A stretch of 64,000 bases of DNA from Spongiihabitans sp965206355 (GCA_965206355.1 OZ242212.1:1922001-1986000); one strand, 5' to 3'; shown: positions 42,873 through 53,194, numbered from the stretch's first letter. The notes: a model not told the origin generated them from the sequence alone. Program-made: numbers and translations.

Positions 42873-45800
42873 TTGTCTGAACCTGCTATTCATTGCTTAC
42901 TCAATCCAACCTTGCCAGAGTCGGGGCAATGTATCTCTTGGTCAAACCTGCACGGTGCTGCTATGGGTATGGCAATAACCGAAGCGGCTCGTCAATACGA
43001 TGGACTGCTACTTATTGTACTTGAAGATCAGCATCAACTTCAGATTTTAGAAAGCGAAATTCGCTATTTTCTACATCCATCAGACGATATTCCGCTATTC
43101 CATTTTCCGAGCTGGGAATGCCTGCCCTACGATATGCTCTCGCCACACCAAGACATCATATCAGATCGACTGCGAATTTTAGGCACCTTACCGACTTTGC
43201 GCCGCGGCATTATCCTGCTACAAACTATCAATTTGATGCAACGACTTCCGCCCGTGGATTATGTGCTGAGTCATATGTTCTCATTGAAAAAATCTCAATC
43301 TATCAATCTTGACATCTTAAAACGCCAACTGATTGACTCAAACTATATTGCGGTTAATCAGGTTGTCTCAGCCGGGGAGTTTGCGGTGCGTGGCGGGCTG
43401 GTTGATGTCTTCCCTATGGGAGCCAGTACGCCTTTTCGACTGGATTTGTTTGACGATGAGCTAGAGACTATTCGTGTTTTTGATCCGGACACACAAAGAT
43501 CAAAACATCAAATCGAACAAATCAATCTCCTGCCAGCGCGAGAATTTCCAATGACCGAGCTTGGAATCAAATATTTTCGCTCATCGTTTCGCCGCTATTT
43601 TGAAGGTGATCCGAGGCAACAAACCATCTACAATGAAGTTTCCAAAGGATATATGCCAGCGGGTATCGAGTTTTTTTTCCCATTATTTTTTGATCATACT
43701 GCCACTTTCTTCGATTATCTTTCGGACAATTGGATCGCCATAAAAACGCAGAATTTCAAAGCAACCGCCACCACCTATTGGGCAGAGATCAATGACCGAT
43801 ACAACAATGCCAATTACCACCCAGAACGCCAAGTTATATCGCCCAACCAACTCTATATGGATGCAAATGAAATTGTAGCCGCAATCAGTAGTGGCTCAGG
43901 AATAGACCTTATTCAGGAAAATGATGATAACGCATTCTGGTGCGCTAACGTCAATCACAACAAATCGTTTCCGGTTGACTCTGGAAAGGAAACACCGTAT
44001 CAGGAATTGCTGACGCATTTACAGCGCAGTGATAACAAAATTCTCATTGTCGCTGAAACTGCGGGGCGCAAGGAGGCACTGGAGAGCGTACTGCTGAGCC
44101 ATGCTGCCAATGCCCATACCCCTGCCTATGTCTTGAGACCGACTTCTTTTCAGGGCGTGCATGACTTCCTTGCCGATGATCAAACCAAGCTGGGGGTGGC
44201 AATTGCGACCCTTGAACGTGGATTCACCTCAAATGCCAATGGCATTGAAATTATCTGTGAAAGCCAGTTATACGGTGAAAGAGTCTATCAACGCAGACGA
44301 CGAAGCAAGGCATCACGGGACCCGGAAGCCATCATAAAATCTCTGGCAGAACTCCATATCGGTGATCCTGTGGTACACATTGAACACGGCGTAGGTCGCT
44401 ATCAGGGCTTACATACCTTGCTTATCGGTGGTGAGTCGGGCGAATTTCTGCTACTTGAATATCAAAATGCTGACAAACTTTATATTCCAGTGTTGTCGCT
44501 GAACCTGATTAGCCGTTTTGTCGGCGGCTCTGCCGAACATGCACCATTACACCGACTCGGTAGCGATCAATGGGAAAAATCAAAAAAACGTGCTCGAGAA
44601 AAAGCCTATGATGTTGCCACCGAGCTACTGGAGACAGAAGCCTTTCGGACAGCACGCAAAGGTCATGCTTTTACGGTTGATACGGCAGAGACTCGCAGCT
44701 TTAACAGTCAATTTCCATTTGAGGAAACGGTAGATCAACAGCAAGCCATAAGTGAAGTAATTGCCGATCTCAGTTCTCCTGAGCCGATGGACAGATTAGT
44801 CTGTGGTGATGTCGGCTTCGGAAAAACCGAGGTTGCATTAAGAGCGGCATTCATCGTCTCCAACAATGCACAGCAGGTCGCTATTTTAACCCCGACCACG
44901 CTGTTAGCGCACCAACATCATCGAGTCTTTGTCGAACGCTTTGCCGACTGGCCCATCAATGTTGCGGTGCTGTCACGCTTCAATACGCGCAAACAAGTCG
45001 AACAACTGATCGCGCATATCACTAGCGGGCAGATTGATATTATCATCGGCACACATCGACTATTGCAGGCAGATATTCGTTTTAATAATCTGGGATTATT
45101 GATTATTGACGAAGAACATCGCTTCGGTGTCCGCCAAAAAGAGCGCATCAAACGTATTCGCAGTCAGGTGGATATTCTGACTTTGACGGCAACCCCGATT
45201 CCGCGTACCTTAAACATTGCCATGGCGGGGCTACGGTCAATTTCCATTATTGCCACCCCGCCCGCCAACCGATTATCAATACAGACTTTTGTACGGCAGT
45301 GGAATCGCGGCTTGATTCGTGAGGCCTGCTTACGCGAAATAAGGCGTGGTGGACAAGTTTTTTTCCTGCATAACGATGTTAAATCCATTGAACGTATGGC
45401 AACCGATATTGCCGAGTTATTGCCAGAAGCTAAAGTTGATATTTGCCATGGGCAACTGCGTGAAGCGCAACTTGAACGAGTTATGCAGGATTTCTACCAT
45501 CGCCGTTTTAATATTCTGGTTTGCTCTACTATTATTGAAAGTGGCATTGACATTCCTACTGCCAATACCATTATCATCAATCGCGCAGACCGCTTTGGCT
45601 TGGCGCAGTTACATCAACTCAGAGGGCGTGTCGGTCGTTCGCAACATCAGGCGTTTGCCTATCTGTTGATTCCTGACAAACAATATATTACTAATGATGC
45701 AAAGAAACGTCTTGATGCTATTGATTCTATGGAAGATTTAGGTGCTGGATTCGCACTGGCATCACATGATCTGGAAATTCGTGGTGCTGGGGAATTGCTT

Positions 45801-46379
45801 GGAGAAACACAGAGCGGCTCGATTGATGCGGTCGGTTTTTCACTGTATAGCGAATATCTGAACCTTGCCGTAAACGCGATTAAGGACGGTCGCCTACCTG
45901 CAACAGAGCATACTTTAGCGAACGAGAAAAAATCCGTTATTGATTTACATATTATTGCCCTATTTCCACAAGATTATCTGGACAACGCCCACATACGCCT
46001 GATTTTATATAAACAAATATCCAACACCGCAAACCTTGAGCAACTGAGCGAGCTACAAATAGAAACCATTGATCGATTTGGTCTGCTACCTGAAGCGGGA
46101 AAAAACCTGTTCCGACTCACCGCATTACGCTTACAGGCTGAACAATTGGATGTACGCAAAGCAGATATTGGCGATGATGGCGGTGTCATTGAATTCCATG
46201 ACAATCCAACCATTGACCCCGGCGTGATATTTTCCCTCATTCAGGCGCAACCGCATCTTTACAAACTATGTGGTGCCAATGCGTTCAGAATTACCGATGA
46301 CCTGACCGACCCACTCATTAGAATCAACCGAATTGAAGCACTTTTTGATATGTTGCACGATACGTTGCTAACAAAATAA
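42873..46379 (+). CDS. mfd: Transcription-repair coupling factor Mfd
   Basis: 1168-aa DNA translocase that removes stalled RNA polymerase and recruits UvrA. The UvrB-like N-terminal module is followed by the RNA-polymerase-interacting domain (DPVVHIEHGVGRYQGL). Next comes the motor with Walker A CGDVGFGKTEVALRAAF, DEEH box IIDEEHRFGVRQKE, and TATPIPRTL. A C-terminal TRCF domain ends it. The start is TTG at 42873. Normal length for the family. It stands just outside the cassette array. Confidence 0.97.
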   Translation: MSEPAIHCLLNPTLPESGQCISWSNLHGAAMGMAITEAARQYDGLLLIVLEDQHQLQILESEIRYFLHPSDDIPLFHFPSWECLPYDMLSPHQDIISDRLRILGTLPTLRRGIILLQTINLMQRLPPVDYVLSHMFSLKKSQSINLDILKRQLIDSNYIAVNQVVSAGEFAVRGGLVDVFPMGASTPFRLDLFDDELETIRVFDPDTQRSKHQIEQINLLPAREFPMTELGIKYFRSSFRRYFEGDPRQQTIYNEVSKGYMPAGIEFFFPLFFDHTATFFDYLSDNWIAIKTQNFKATATTYWAEINDRYNNANYHPERQVISPNQLYMDANEIVAAISSGSGIDLIQENDDNAFWCANVNHNKSFPVDSGKETPYQELLTHLQRSDNKILIVAETAGRKEALESVLLSHAANAHTPAYVLRPTSFQGVHDFLADDQTKLGVAIATLERGFTSNANGIEIICESQLYGERVYQRRRRSKASRDPEAIIKSLAELHIGDPVVHIEHGVGRYQGLHTLLIGGESGEFLLLEYQNADKLYIPVLSLNLISRFVGGSAEHAPLHRLGSDQWEKSKKRAREKAYDVATELLETEAFRTARKGHAFTVDTAETRSFNSQFPFEETVDQQQAISEVIADLSSPEPMDRLVCGDVGFGKTEVALRAAFIVSNNAQQVAILTPTTLLAHQHHRVFVERFADWPINVAVLSRFNTRKQVEQLIAHITSGQIDIIIGTHRLLQADIRFNNLGLLIIDEEHRFGVRQKERIKRIRSQVDILTLTATPIPRTLNIAMAGLRSISIIATPPANRLSIQTFVRQWNRGLIREACLREIRRGGQVFFLHNDVKSIERMATDIAELLPEAKVDICHGQLREAQLERVMQDFYHRRFNILVCSTIIESGIDIPTANTIIINRADRFGLAQLHQLRGRVGRSQHQAFAYLLIPDKQYITNDAKKRLDAIDSMEDLGAGFALASHDLEIRGAGELLGETQSGSIDAVGFSLYSEYLNLAVNAIKDGRLPATEHTLANEKKSVIDLHIIALFPQDYLDNAHIRLILYKQISNTANLEQLSELQIETIDRFGLLPEAGKNLFRLTALRLQAEQLDVRKADIGDDGGVIEFHDNPTIDPGVIFSLIQAQPHLYKLCGANAFRITDDLTDPLIRINRIEALFDMLHDTLLTK

Positions 46380-46431
46380 CCTGATTGCGTTCAGCTTGCT
46401 GTGCCGTTGTGATATATGGCTGTATCAGGAT

Positions 46432-46570
46432 GAGACCTTTGCACGAAAGCCATTTCACCTGCATGCTGCGTTAAAATCGTACTCAATCGGTCATTTATAA
46501 GCATAAACTCCCTCATTCCGTGCGTTTTTGCCTTGCCTGAAAGCGAGATCATCTTCCGTGCAAAGGTCTC
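46432..46570 (-). repeat. MITE copy J, at the end of hom
   Basis: 139-bp copy in reverse orientation with perfect 5-bp duplication AGGAT (46427-46431 and 46571-46575). It fills the gap between the convergent mfd and hom genes. Its terminal TC forms two bases of the hom stop codon. Confidence 0.93.
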
Positions 46571-47879
46571 AGGATAATTGTTCAATACGAATACGCTTGA
46601 CCTTGCCATCAACTGTGCTGAGGCTTTCAAGTTCGCTTAATGCTGCCACAAGATTGCGCTCACAGGTCTCCTGGGTGAGCATAATGAGGCTGACATTTTC
46701 ATTCGATTGACCGCTTCCCTTTTGCAAAATGCTATCAATACTGATGCCGCTATTGCCAAATATCGTGGCAATGGCAGCCATCACACCGGGCTGATTGATG
46801 ACATTCATACGCAGGTAGTACGCTGTTTCAATATCACCCATCGCTAATATAGGCAGATCAATCATCGCATTCGGATGAAAGGCAAGATGTGGAACCCGAT
46901 TATCCGGATCGGTAGTAATCGTGCGTACCACATCTATGAGATCAGCAACCACCGCAGAGGCCGTAGGTTCTGAGCCTGCACCCGCACCATAATATAATGT
47001 CGGTCCGACAGCATCGGCTTGCACCAATATGGCATTCATGACACCGTTGACATTAGCAATCAGTTGTTGTTTCGGTATCAAAGTTGGATGTACGCGCAAT
47101 TCTATGCCGCCCGCTGTTTGTTTGGCAACTCCCAGATGTTTGATACGGTAACCAAGCTCGCGGGCATAGGTAATATCTTCGCGACTAATTTCGGTAATAC
47201 CTTCGGTATAGACATTGTGAAATTGCAGGGGAATCCCGAATGCGATGGATGCCAGTATGGTCAGTTTGTGGGCGGCATCAATACCCTCAATATCAAAGGC
47301 AGGATCCGCTTCTGCATAACCTAGTGCCTGCGCTTCCGCTAATACCTCATTAAACTCGCGATCACCTTCGTCCATCTGCGTTAGTATGTAATTTGAGGTG
47401 CCATTAATAATTCCGGCAAGCCATTCAATACGATTGGCAGACAAACCCTCACGAATGGATTTTATTATCGGAATTCCACCCGCTACGGCGGATTCAAAAG
47501 CAACCACCAGTCCTTTACGCTGCGCCTTCGCAAAAATCTCATTACCGTGTAGTGCAATTAACGCCTTGTTTGCGGTGACTATGTGCTTGCCATTATCCAA
47601 TGCCATCATCATCGCATCCAGACTCATTGACTCGCCACCAACCAACTCAACCACGATCTCAATATCCGGATGATTAACGATTTCAAATGGATCCTGCGTC
47701 AGCGACAGTGCCGATATATCGACCGTGCGCGGTTTTGAGACATCCTGTACGGCTGCCGCGATTACACGGATTTGTCGTCCGGCGCGGCGCGTGATTTCTC
47801 CGGCATTTCGTTGTAGCACGGCGAACGTGCCACTGCCTACGGTGCCTAAACCAATCAGACCGATATTAACTGCTTTCAC
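46569..47879 (-). CDS. hom: Homoserine dehydrogenase, stop codon formed by a MITE
   Basis: 436-aa NAD(P)-dependent enzyme making homoserine for threonine and methionine. The nucleotide loop is IGLIGLGTVGSGTFAVL. The substrate region has GGIPIIKSIREGLSANRIEW and GTSNYILTQM with YAEADPAFDIEGIDAAHK. A C-terminal ACT domain (NQPGVMAAIATIFGNSGISI) suggests feedback control by threonine. The TGA stop spans the junction with MITE copy J (EQLS then stop), so a few native C-terminal residues may have been lost. That is unlikely to matter for activity. Confidence 0.96.
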   Translation of the reverse strand: MKAVNIGLIGLGTVGSGTFAVLQRNAGEITRRAGRQIRVIAAAVQDVSKPRTVDISALSLTQDPFEIVNHPDIEIVVELVGGESMSLDAMMMALDNGKHIVTANKALIALHGNEIFAKAQRKGLVVAFESAVAGGIPIIKSIREGLSANRIEWLAGIINGTSNYILTQMDEGDREFNEVLAEAQALGYAEADPAFDIEGIDAAHKLTILASIAFGIPLQFHNVYTEGITEISREDITYARELGYRIKHLGVAKQTAGGIELRVHPTLIPKQQLIANVNGVMNAILVQADAVGPTLYYGAGAGSEPTASAVVADLIDVVRTITTDPDNRVPHLAFHPNAMIDLPILAMGDIETAYYLRMNVINQPGVMAAIATIFGNSGISIDSILQKGSGQSNENVSLIMLTQETCERNLVAALSELESLSTVDGKVKRIRIEQLS

Positions 47880-47931
47880 GATATTAAATTGAATAGTTGA
47901 TGAACTATGGCGTATAATTTTCCGGATCGTC

Positions 47932-48151
47932 CTTTGACAACCTAAAGCCTGTTATTAGAATGCAACGCCTTCCCACTTTGACAAGCTAAAGCCTGTTATT
48001 AGAATGCAACGCCTTCCCACTTTGACAAGCTAAAGTCTATTATTAGAATGCAACGCCTTCCCACTTTGACAACCTAAAGCCTGTTATTAGAATGCAACGC
48101 CTTCCTACTTTGACAGGCTAAAGTCCATTATTAGAATGCAACTCCTTCTCA
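47932..48151 (+). promoter_or_regulatory. Five tandem 44-bp repeats, each a sigma-70-like promoter
   Basis: Units begin at 47932, 47976, 48020, 48064 and 48108. Every unit keeps TTGACA and TAGAAT exactly, 16 bp apart, while the bases between them vary (for example AGCTAAAGCCTG or GGCTAAAGTCCA). The TAGAAT of the last unit overlaps the ATG of the next gene (48136), so that gene would be transcribed from the first four units. The unit length is not a multiple of three, so this is not a coding repeat. Confidence 0.7.
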
Positions 48152-48555
48152 ACAACCCCGAATCATCGCAAATGATTCGTGCCTGTGAAAAAGGTGACGA
48201 TGGCTATCAAATCAGAGTGGGTAATACGGTGCACAAAGAGAACTTGATTTTAACACCAGACAAACTGGAAATGTGGACAATCTCTAATATTGCTGATTTG
48301 AACACAACGGATTTCGACTATTTTGCCCATCTTGATCTTACCCTTGAGCTTGAGGTTGTGATTCTTGGAACTGGAGATAATGCGATTTTTCCTGACCCGG
48401 AGATGACTCAGGCACTGATGAAACAAAACATCGGTATAGAGGTCATGAACACCGCTGCCGCCTGCCGAACCTATAATATCCTGCTCAGTGATGGACGTGG
48501 TGTCGCAGTAGGCTTGATATTACAAAACGCAGCCGTGAAAAAGCACAGTTCCTGA
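48136..48555 (+). CDS. Mth938/NDUFAF3-domain protein
   Basis: 139-aa protein of the DUF498/Mth938 fold (IRVGNTVHKENLILTPDKLE, VVILGTGDNAIFPDPEMTQA, GIEVMNTAAACRTYNILLSD then GRGVAVGLIL). Homologues in mitochondria help assemble complex I. The bacterial role is not settled. The start at 48136 gives the usual short lead before the first strand. It is controlled, it seems, by the tandem promoter repeats directly upstream. Confidence 0.85.
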   Translation: MQLLLNNPESSQMIRACEKGDDGYQIRVGNTVHKENLILTPDKLEMWTISNIADLNTTDFDYFAHLDLTLELEVVILGTGDNAIFPDPEMTQALMKQNIGIEVMNTAAACRTYNILLSDGRGVAVGLILQNAAVKKHSS

Positions 48556-48627
48556 AATGATAGATTGAACTATTCACCCTGAATGCGCTCTACCTACTTC
48601 AAACCTAATCGGTATATTTGCATATTT

Positions 48628-49824
48628 ATGAAACGAATTCTTATCGCCCTCGCTTGCCTTGCCGTGGTGCTGGGCTTGGTTAAATTAGCCATCAGCCAAT
48701 CTCAACCCAACACGCCCACCCAAGCAAATAGTCAATCGACAACAGCGGATGGCGCCTCATCAACGCCATCTACCCCAGTAACATTAAGCGTAGCGACTTT
48801 TGCCGGCGGCTGTTTCTGGTGCATAGAATCCATATTTGAGAAAATGCCAGGTGTTAGCGAGGCGGTATCTGGCTATAGTGGCGGTCATACCCCCAACCCA
48901 ACTTACCGTGAAGTCGGTGCTGGCAATAGCGGACATACCGAAGCGGTGCAAGTTTTCTACGACCCTAACGTGGTCTCTTATCCAGCATTGCTGGATCGGT
49001 TTTGGAAAGATATTGACCCTACTGATGCCAACGGTCAATTTGTTGATCGCGGAAGCCACTACCGCCCCGCGATTTTTTATCATAATGAGACACAAAAAAA
49101 CCTTGCCATCGCATCCCGTGATGAATTGCAAGCATCGAACCGTTACAGCCAGCCAATATCAGTAGAAATCATAGCATTCGATAAGTTTTATAATGCGGAA
49201 GGTTATCATCAGGACTATTACAAGAAAAACCCTTTACGCTACAAAAGTTACCGTTATGGCTCGGGTCGTGATCAATATCTTAAAAAAATCTGGGGTGATG
49301 AATTACGCAAAGACAGTAAAAAAACTTCCGCACTTAAGCAACCCACGAGAGCGCAGCTGGCGGCAACGCATCACCGCTATATGACATATAAAAAACCTCA
49401 TGATGACGTGCTGAAAACCACCCTGTCAGAAATACAGTATCAGGTGACTCAGCATGAAGCCACAGAACCCCCCTTTCAGAATACCTACTGGAATAATAAA
49501 GAACACGGTATCTATGTTGATATTGTTTCTGGTGAGCCGCTGTTCTCTTCAACCACCAAATTCCGCTCCGGCACTGGTTGGCCCAGTTTCTGGCAACCGA
49601 TTGACAAGGATTTTATTGTCGAAAGCACCGATTACAAGTTACTGCGACCAAGAACAGAAATCAAAAGCAAATATGGCGGCTCCCACTTGGGACATATTTT
49701 TAATGATGGCCCGGCACCCAGCGGACTACGTTATTGCATCAATTCGGCGGCGCTGAAATTTATCAAAAAAGAGGAGATGAACGAACAGGGCTACGCCGAC
49801 TATCTGGCATTATTCTCGAAATAA
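48628..49824 (+). CDS. msrAB: Bifunctional methionine sulfoxide reductase MsrA/MsrB, exported
   Basis: 398 aa from ATG 48628. An N-terminal anchor or signal (ILIALACLAVVLGLVKLAI) and Ser/Thr-rich linker are followed by MsrA with catalytic Cys in AGGCFWCIESIFEK, HTEAVQVFYDP and GYHQDYY. MsrB then has RSGTGWPSFWQP, SHLGHIFNDGP and catalytic Cys in LRYCINSAAL. The two CxxC zinc pairs of many MsrB proteins are absent. It repairs oxidised Met in periplasmic proteins. The frame open from 48583 adds 15 residues before the signal and is less likely. Confidence 0.93.
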   Translation: MKRILIALACLAVVLGLVKLAISQSQPNTPTQANSQSTTADGASSTPSTPVTLSVATFAGGCFWCIESIFEKMPGVSEAVSGYSGGHTPNPTYREVGAGNSGHTEAVQVFYDPNVVSYPALLDRFWKDIDPTDANGQFVDRGSHYRPAIFYHNETQKNLAIASRDELQASNRYSQPISVEIIAFDKFYNAEGYHQDYYKKNPLRYKSYRYGSGRDQYLKKIWGDELRKDSKKTSALKQPTRAQLAATHHRYMTYKKPHDDVLKTTLSEIQYQVTQHEATEPPFQNTYWNNKEHGIYVDIVSGEPLFSSTTKFRSGTGWPSFWQPIDKDFIVESTDYKLLRPRTEIKSKYGGSHLGHIFNDGPAPSGLRYCINSAALKFIKKEEMNEQGYADYLALFSK

Positions 49825-49851
49825 TCATCTAATCAGGGTTAAGCTCATATT

Positions 49852-50625
49852 CTACGACTGTCTGCTTTTAAGCTGTCTTTGCCGCCTGGCTTCAAACAGG
49901 AAAACACCAGTCGCAACAGATACGTTGAGACTGGATAGCGCACCCTGCATTGGAATCTTCGCCAGATAATCACAGTGTTCTGTCGTTAATCTTCGCAGTC
50001 CCTTGCCTTCTGCCCCCATAACGATGGCAATGTTACCGCTAAAATCACAATCATACAGCGTCATATTACCCTGATCGGCAGCCCCGATTATCCAGTATTG
50101 TAATTGTTGTAGTTTTTTCAGGGTTTGAGCCAGATTAGTCACATGCACAATGTTGACGTGTTCGACCGCACCTGATGCGACCTTGCGCACCGTATCATTA
50201 ACCGGACTGGTAGCATCGCGAGGCACGATGACGGCATCAACGCCGGCACATTCAGCCGAGCGCAAGCAGGCTCCCAGATTGTGCGGGTCCTGAATATGGT
50301 CAAGCACCAATACCAAGCCCCGAGTCAGCCCCGCCAAAACGACTTCCAGCTTTGTACCTCTAGCGGGTAACTGCGCTTTCAAAATAGCCATAATGCCCTG
50401 ATTGTTGATACCATCACGACTCATTTCCGGATCTTCCTGATTAGAAAATCGAAATGGAATCTTGGCTTTTTCCAGCATCACCACGATATCTTTCATGCGG
50501 TGGTTTGTTCTGCGCCGATCAATAATCACCTCAAGCACTTTTTCACGGTTTTGCTTAACCATTGCCTCCACAGCATGAAAACCGTATGCCCTATTGGTGT
50601 TTTGCTGATGACGTTTTATTGACAT
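49852..50625 (-). CDS. rlmB: 23S rRNA Gm2251 2'-O-methyltransferase (SpoU family)
   Basis: 257 aa from ATG 50625 (SIKRHQQNTNRAYGFHAVEA). Substrate-binding N-domain, then the SPOUT knot with LVLDHIQDPHNLGACLRSAE, AVIVPRDATSPVNDTVRKVA, IVMGAEGKGLRRL and PMQGALSSLNVSVATGVFLF. It methylates G2251 in the ribosomal P loop. It begins 16 bp after rnr, the usual rnr-rlmB arrangement. The longer frame to 50742 overlaps rnr and is not used. Confidence 0.94.
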   Translation of the reverse strand: MSIKRHQQNTNRAYGFHAVEAMVKQNREKVLEVIIDRRRTNHRMKDIVVMLEKAKIPFRFSNQEDPEMSRDGINNQGIMAILKAQLPARGTKLEVVLAGLTRGLVLVLDHIQDPHNLGACLRSAECAGVDAVIVPRDATSPVNDTVRKVASGAVEHVNIVHVTNLAQTLKKLQQLQYWIIGAADQGNMTLYDCDFSGNIAIVMGAEGKGLRRLTTEHCDYLAKIPMQGALSSLNVSVATGVFLFEARRQRQLKSRQS

Positions 50626-50641
50626 GCTTTTATGTGCGCGA

Positions 50642-52975
50642 TTATTTGCGAGATTTTGTTGCGCGATTTTTATGCTTACCCTTACCACTTTGCTCAGCAG
50701 AAGGTGATGCCGAAACCAAATCAAAATCAATTTTTGCCTCACTTAGATCAACGCGCACCACACGTACTGTCAGTCGATCACCAAGGCGGAAACGCTGAGC
50801 GGTGCGCTCGCCTAACAACTGATAACGTATCGGATCAAAATGATAATAATCATCGCCAAGATTAGTAACATGCACCAAACCATCGACAAATAGCTCATTC
50901 AACAGCACGAAAATGCCGAACTCTTTTACCCCGGAAATAACGCCCTCAAAAACCTCGCCCACCTTGTTCTGCATAAATTCCGTTTTGAGCCAATCCATCG
51001 CATCACGGCTGGCATCGTCTGCTCTGCGCTCGGTAAACGAGCAATGTTCAGCAATTTGCAACATACTGACTCCTGCCACCCCAATCTCCTGATTGTCATT
51101 ATCGGCATCATCATCGCCACGCTGGCTTAAAATCTGGCTGATTTGACGGTGTACTACCAAATCACAATAGCGGCGAATGGGCGAGGTAAAATGACAATAA
51201 ATTGGAAAAGCCAGAGCAAAATGCCCTATTTGATCGGTGCTATACACCGCCTGATTCAGACTACGCAATAAAGCCGATTGCACCACACCAGCAATATCAT
51301 CCCGATGTGCAATAGCGGCGACTAATCGGGAATAATCTGTGGCTTTGGGCTTGTCGCCGCCGCTCAGGGTCAAGCCTAATCCGTTCAAAAAGGTTCTCAG
51401 ATTGGCAAGCGTATCCATTTCCGGAGCAGCATGATTTCGATAAATCGCATGACTAGCTCGATGAGTTTGCAGAAATTCTGCGGCACAGACATTGGCAGCC
51501 AACATACATTCTTCTATCAATCTATGTGCATCATTTCTGTGTTGAATTGATATGTGGCGAATCCGTTTTTTATGATCAAATTTAATACAAGGTTGCGGAA
51601 ATTCAAACTCAATCGCCCCGTGCATAATACGGTTTTTCCGTAGACACAGGCTCATTTCATAGAGATTATCAAGATGCGGGGTTAGCAATGCCCATGCCTG
51701 TCGCTGCTTCGGATCTTTATCAACAACCAGCATATTTACCAGCGCGTAGGTGAGTCTTGCCTGTGAGTGCATCAGCCCCGAATAAAACTGATAATGCGCC
51801 ACTTCACCCGTATTCGTTAGCTGCATATCACATACCAGACAGTATCTGTCCTGTTCAGGTTTAAGAGAACAAATACCATTCGACAGGCTTTCCGGCAACA
51901 TAGGAATGACCCGATTGGGGAAATACACCGAGTTACCACGCACATACGCCTCGTTATCCAGCGCACTGTCTGCCTGAACATAGTGGCTGACATCGGCAAT
52001 AGCCACCAGCAAACGCCATCCTCCTGGCTGCCCAGCGCCAGTCAGTCGCTCGCAGTAAACCGCATCATCGAAATCCTTCGCATCACTGCCGTCAATAGTC
52101 ACCAACGCTAAATCCCGAATATCTTTTCGATTCAGAGCAGGCTCCGCTTTAGTGAGCAATTTACCCATAATATCCAGTTGTTGTTTCACTTCTTGAGGCC
52201 AACTATGGGGTATTTCATGTTTTCGCAAGGCAATATCCGTTTCCATTCCCGGTGCCAGATCGCGACCGACAACCTCAATAATCTCCCCAACTGTATGCCG
52301 ATGTTCAATAGGATGCTGCAATATCCGAATAACCACAATATCTGCATTTTTTGCACTATTAAAGTAATTTCTCGGGATACTGATGTCTCGGGCGAAACGT
52401 GTATCAACCGGCTCAACGAATCCAATACCCCCTTCTAAATGGAAATACCCGACAATTTCACGATCCTGTTCAATCAATACCTCAATAATCACACCTTCTT
52501 TGCGTCCGCGTTTGTCAATGCTTTTAGTTTTTGCCAACACCAGATCACCATGCAACACTTTGCGCATCTGACTGTGATGTAAATACAAATCACCATCAGT
52601 CCAACTCCGATTTTGACTGGGTTTTTGACTGGCATTTTTTTTGGAGTCTGAATCAGGAATGACAAAGCCGAACCCTTTTGCATGACCGCTAACCCTGCCA
52701 ATGACGATGTCCATTTTCTCTGGTAAACCGTATCGCTGTTTGCGATCCAGCAATACATAACCATTTTTAGCCATCCTGTGCAAGCGTGCTGATAAGGCAT
52801 TGATGCCTTCTTCACTTAAAATATTAAAGTGTTGACAAATCGGCGCAAGCGCGACCGGTTGATTGCGCTGCGTCAGATACTCAAGTATTTGCAATCTCGA
52901 TGCAACGGCAACACCACTGGCATCTGCCGCGCGGTAAGCGGCTTTAGCCAACTCCTTGTCTGTTATTTTATTCAT
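50642..52975 (-). CDS. rnr: Ribonuclease R
   Basis: 777-aa 3'-5' exoribonuclease degrading structured RNA. An N-terminal helix-turn-helix (RLQILEYLTQRNQPVALAPI) is followed by cold-shock domains (GRVSGHAKGFGFVIPDSDS). The RNB catalytic domain carries the Asp cluster TIDGSDAKDFDDAVYCE and YCHFTSPIRRYCDLVVHRQI. An S1 domain (FEGVISGVKEFGIFVLLNEL) and a basic tail (KGKHKNRATKSRK) close it. Normal length. Confidence 0.97.
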   Translation of the reverse strand: MNKITDKELAKAAYRAADASGVAVASRLQILEYLTQRNQPVALAPICQHFNILSEEGINALSARLHRMAKNGYVLLDRKQRYGLPEKMDIVIGRVSGHAKGFGFVIPDSDSKKNASQKPSQNRSWTDGDLYLHHSQMRKVLHGDLVLAKTKSIDKRGRKEGVIIEVLIEQDREIVGYFHLEGGIGFVEPVDTRFARDISIPRNYFNSAKNADIVVIRILQHPIEHRHTVGEIIEVVGRDLAPGMETDIALRKHEIPHSWPQEVKQQLDIMGKLLTKAEPALNRKDIRDLALVTIDGSDAKDFDDAVYCERLTGAGQPGGWRLLVAIADVSHYVQADSALDNEAYVRGNSVYFPNRVIPMLPESLSNGICSLKPEQDRYCLVCDMQLTNTGEVAHYQFYSGLMHSQARLTYALVNMLVVDKDPKQRQAWALLTPHLDNLYEMSLCLRKNRIMHGAIEFEFPQPCIKFDHKKRIRHISIQHRNDAHRLIEECMLAANVCAAEFLQTHRASHAIYRNHAAPEMDTLANLRTFLNGLGLTLSGGDKPKATDYSRLVAAIAHRDDIAGVVQSALLRSLNQAVYSTDQIGHFALAFPIYCHFTSPIRRYCDLVVHRQISQILSQRGDDDADNDNQEIGVAGVSMLQIAEHCSFTERRADDASRDAMDWLKTEFMQNKVGEVFEGVISGVKEFGIFVLLNELFVDGLVHVTNLGDDYYHFDPIRYQLLGERTAQRFRLGDRLTVRVVRVDLSEAKIDFDLVSASPSAEQSGKGKHKNRATKSRK

Positions 52976-53104
52976 TCCTGGCTTATTCCCGTCCGCAGAC
53001 TATCCATCATGTTGATATGGTGCATAATTAGATGTAGTACATTAACGACAATTCACTGAAAAATATATCTGGCAGTAAGCGTAACTAATAGATATATTCT
53101 TGGG

Positions 53105-53134
53105 TTGTCATAAAGTATGTTAAAAGTTTATATT
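53105..53134 (+). promoter_or_regulatory. Candidate promoter of pntAB
   Basis: TTGTCA (53105-53110) and TATATT (53129-53134), 18 bp apart in AT-rich DNA, about 60 bp before pntA. A reasonable sigma-70 match in the divergent rnr/pntA gap, which otherwise shows nothing. Confidence 0.4.
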
Positions 53135-53194
53135 ATCGTTTTACTCACTACGGATACTTACCTGTCGCCTCACCCAAAAAAAACATAAACAGAT

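Noticed and set aside
47932..48151. Tandem 44-bp repeats as a CRISPR or coding minisatellite
   Set aside because: Units are contiguous without spacers, and 44 is not a multiple of three. Promoter hexamers explain the conserved bases better.
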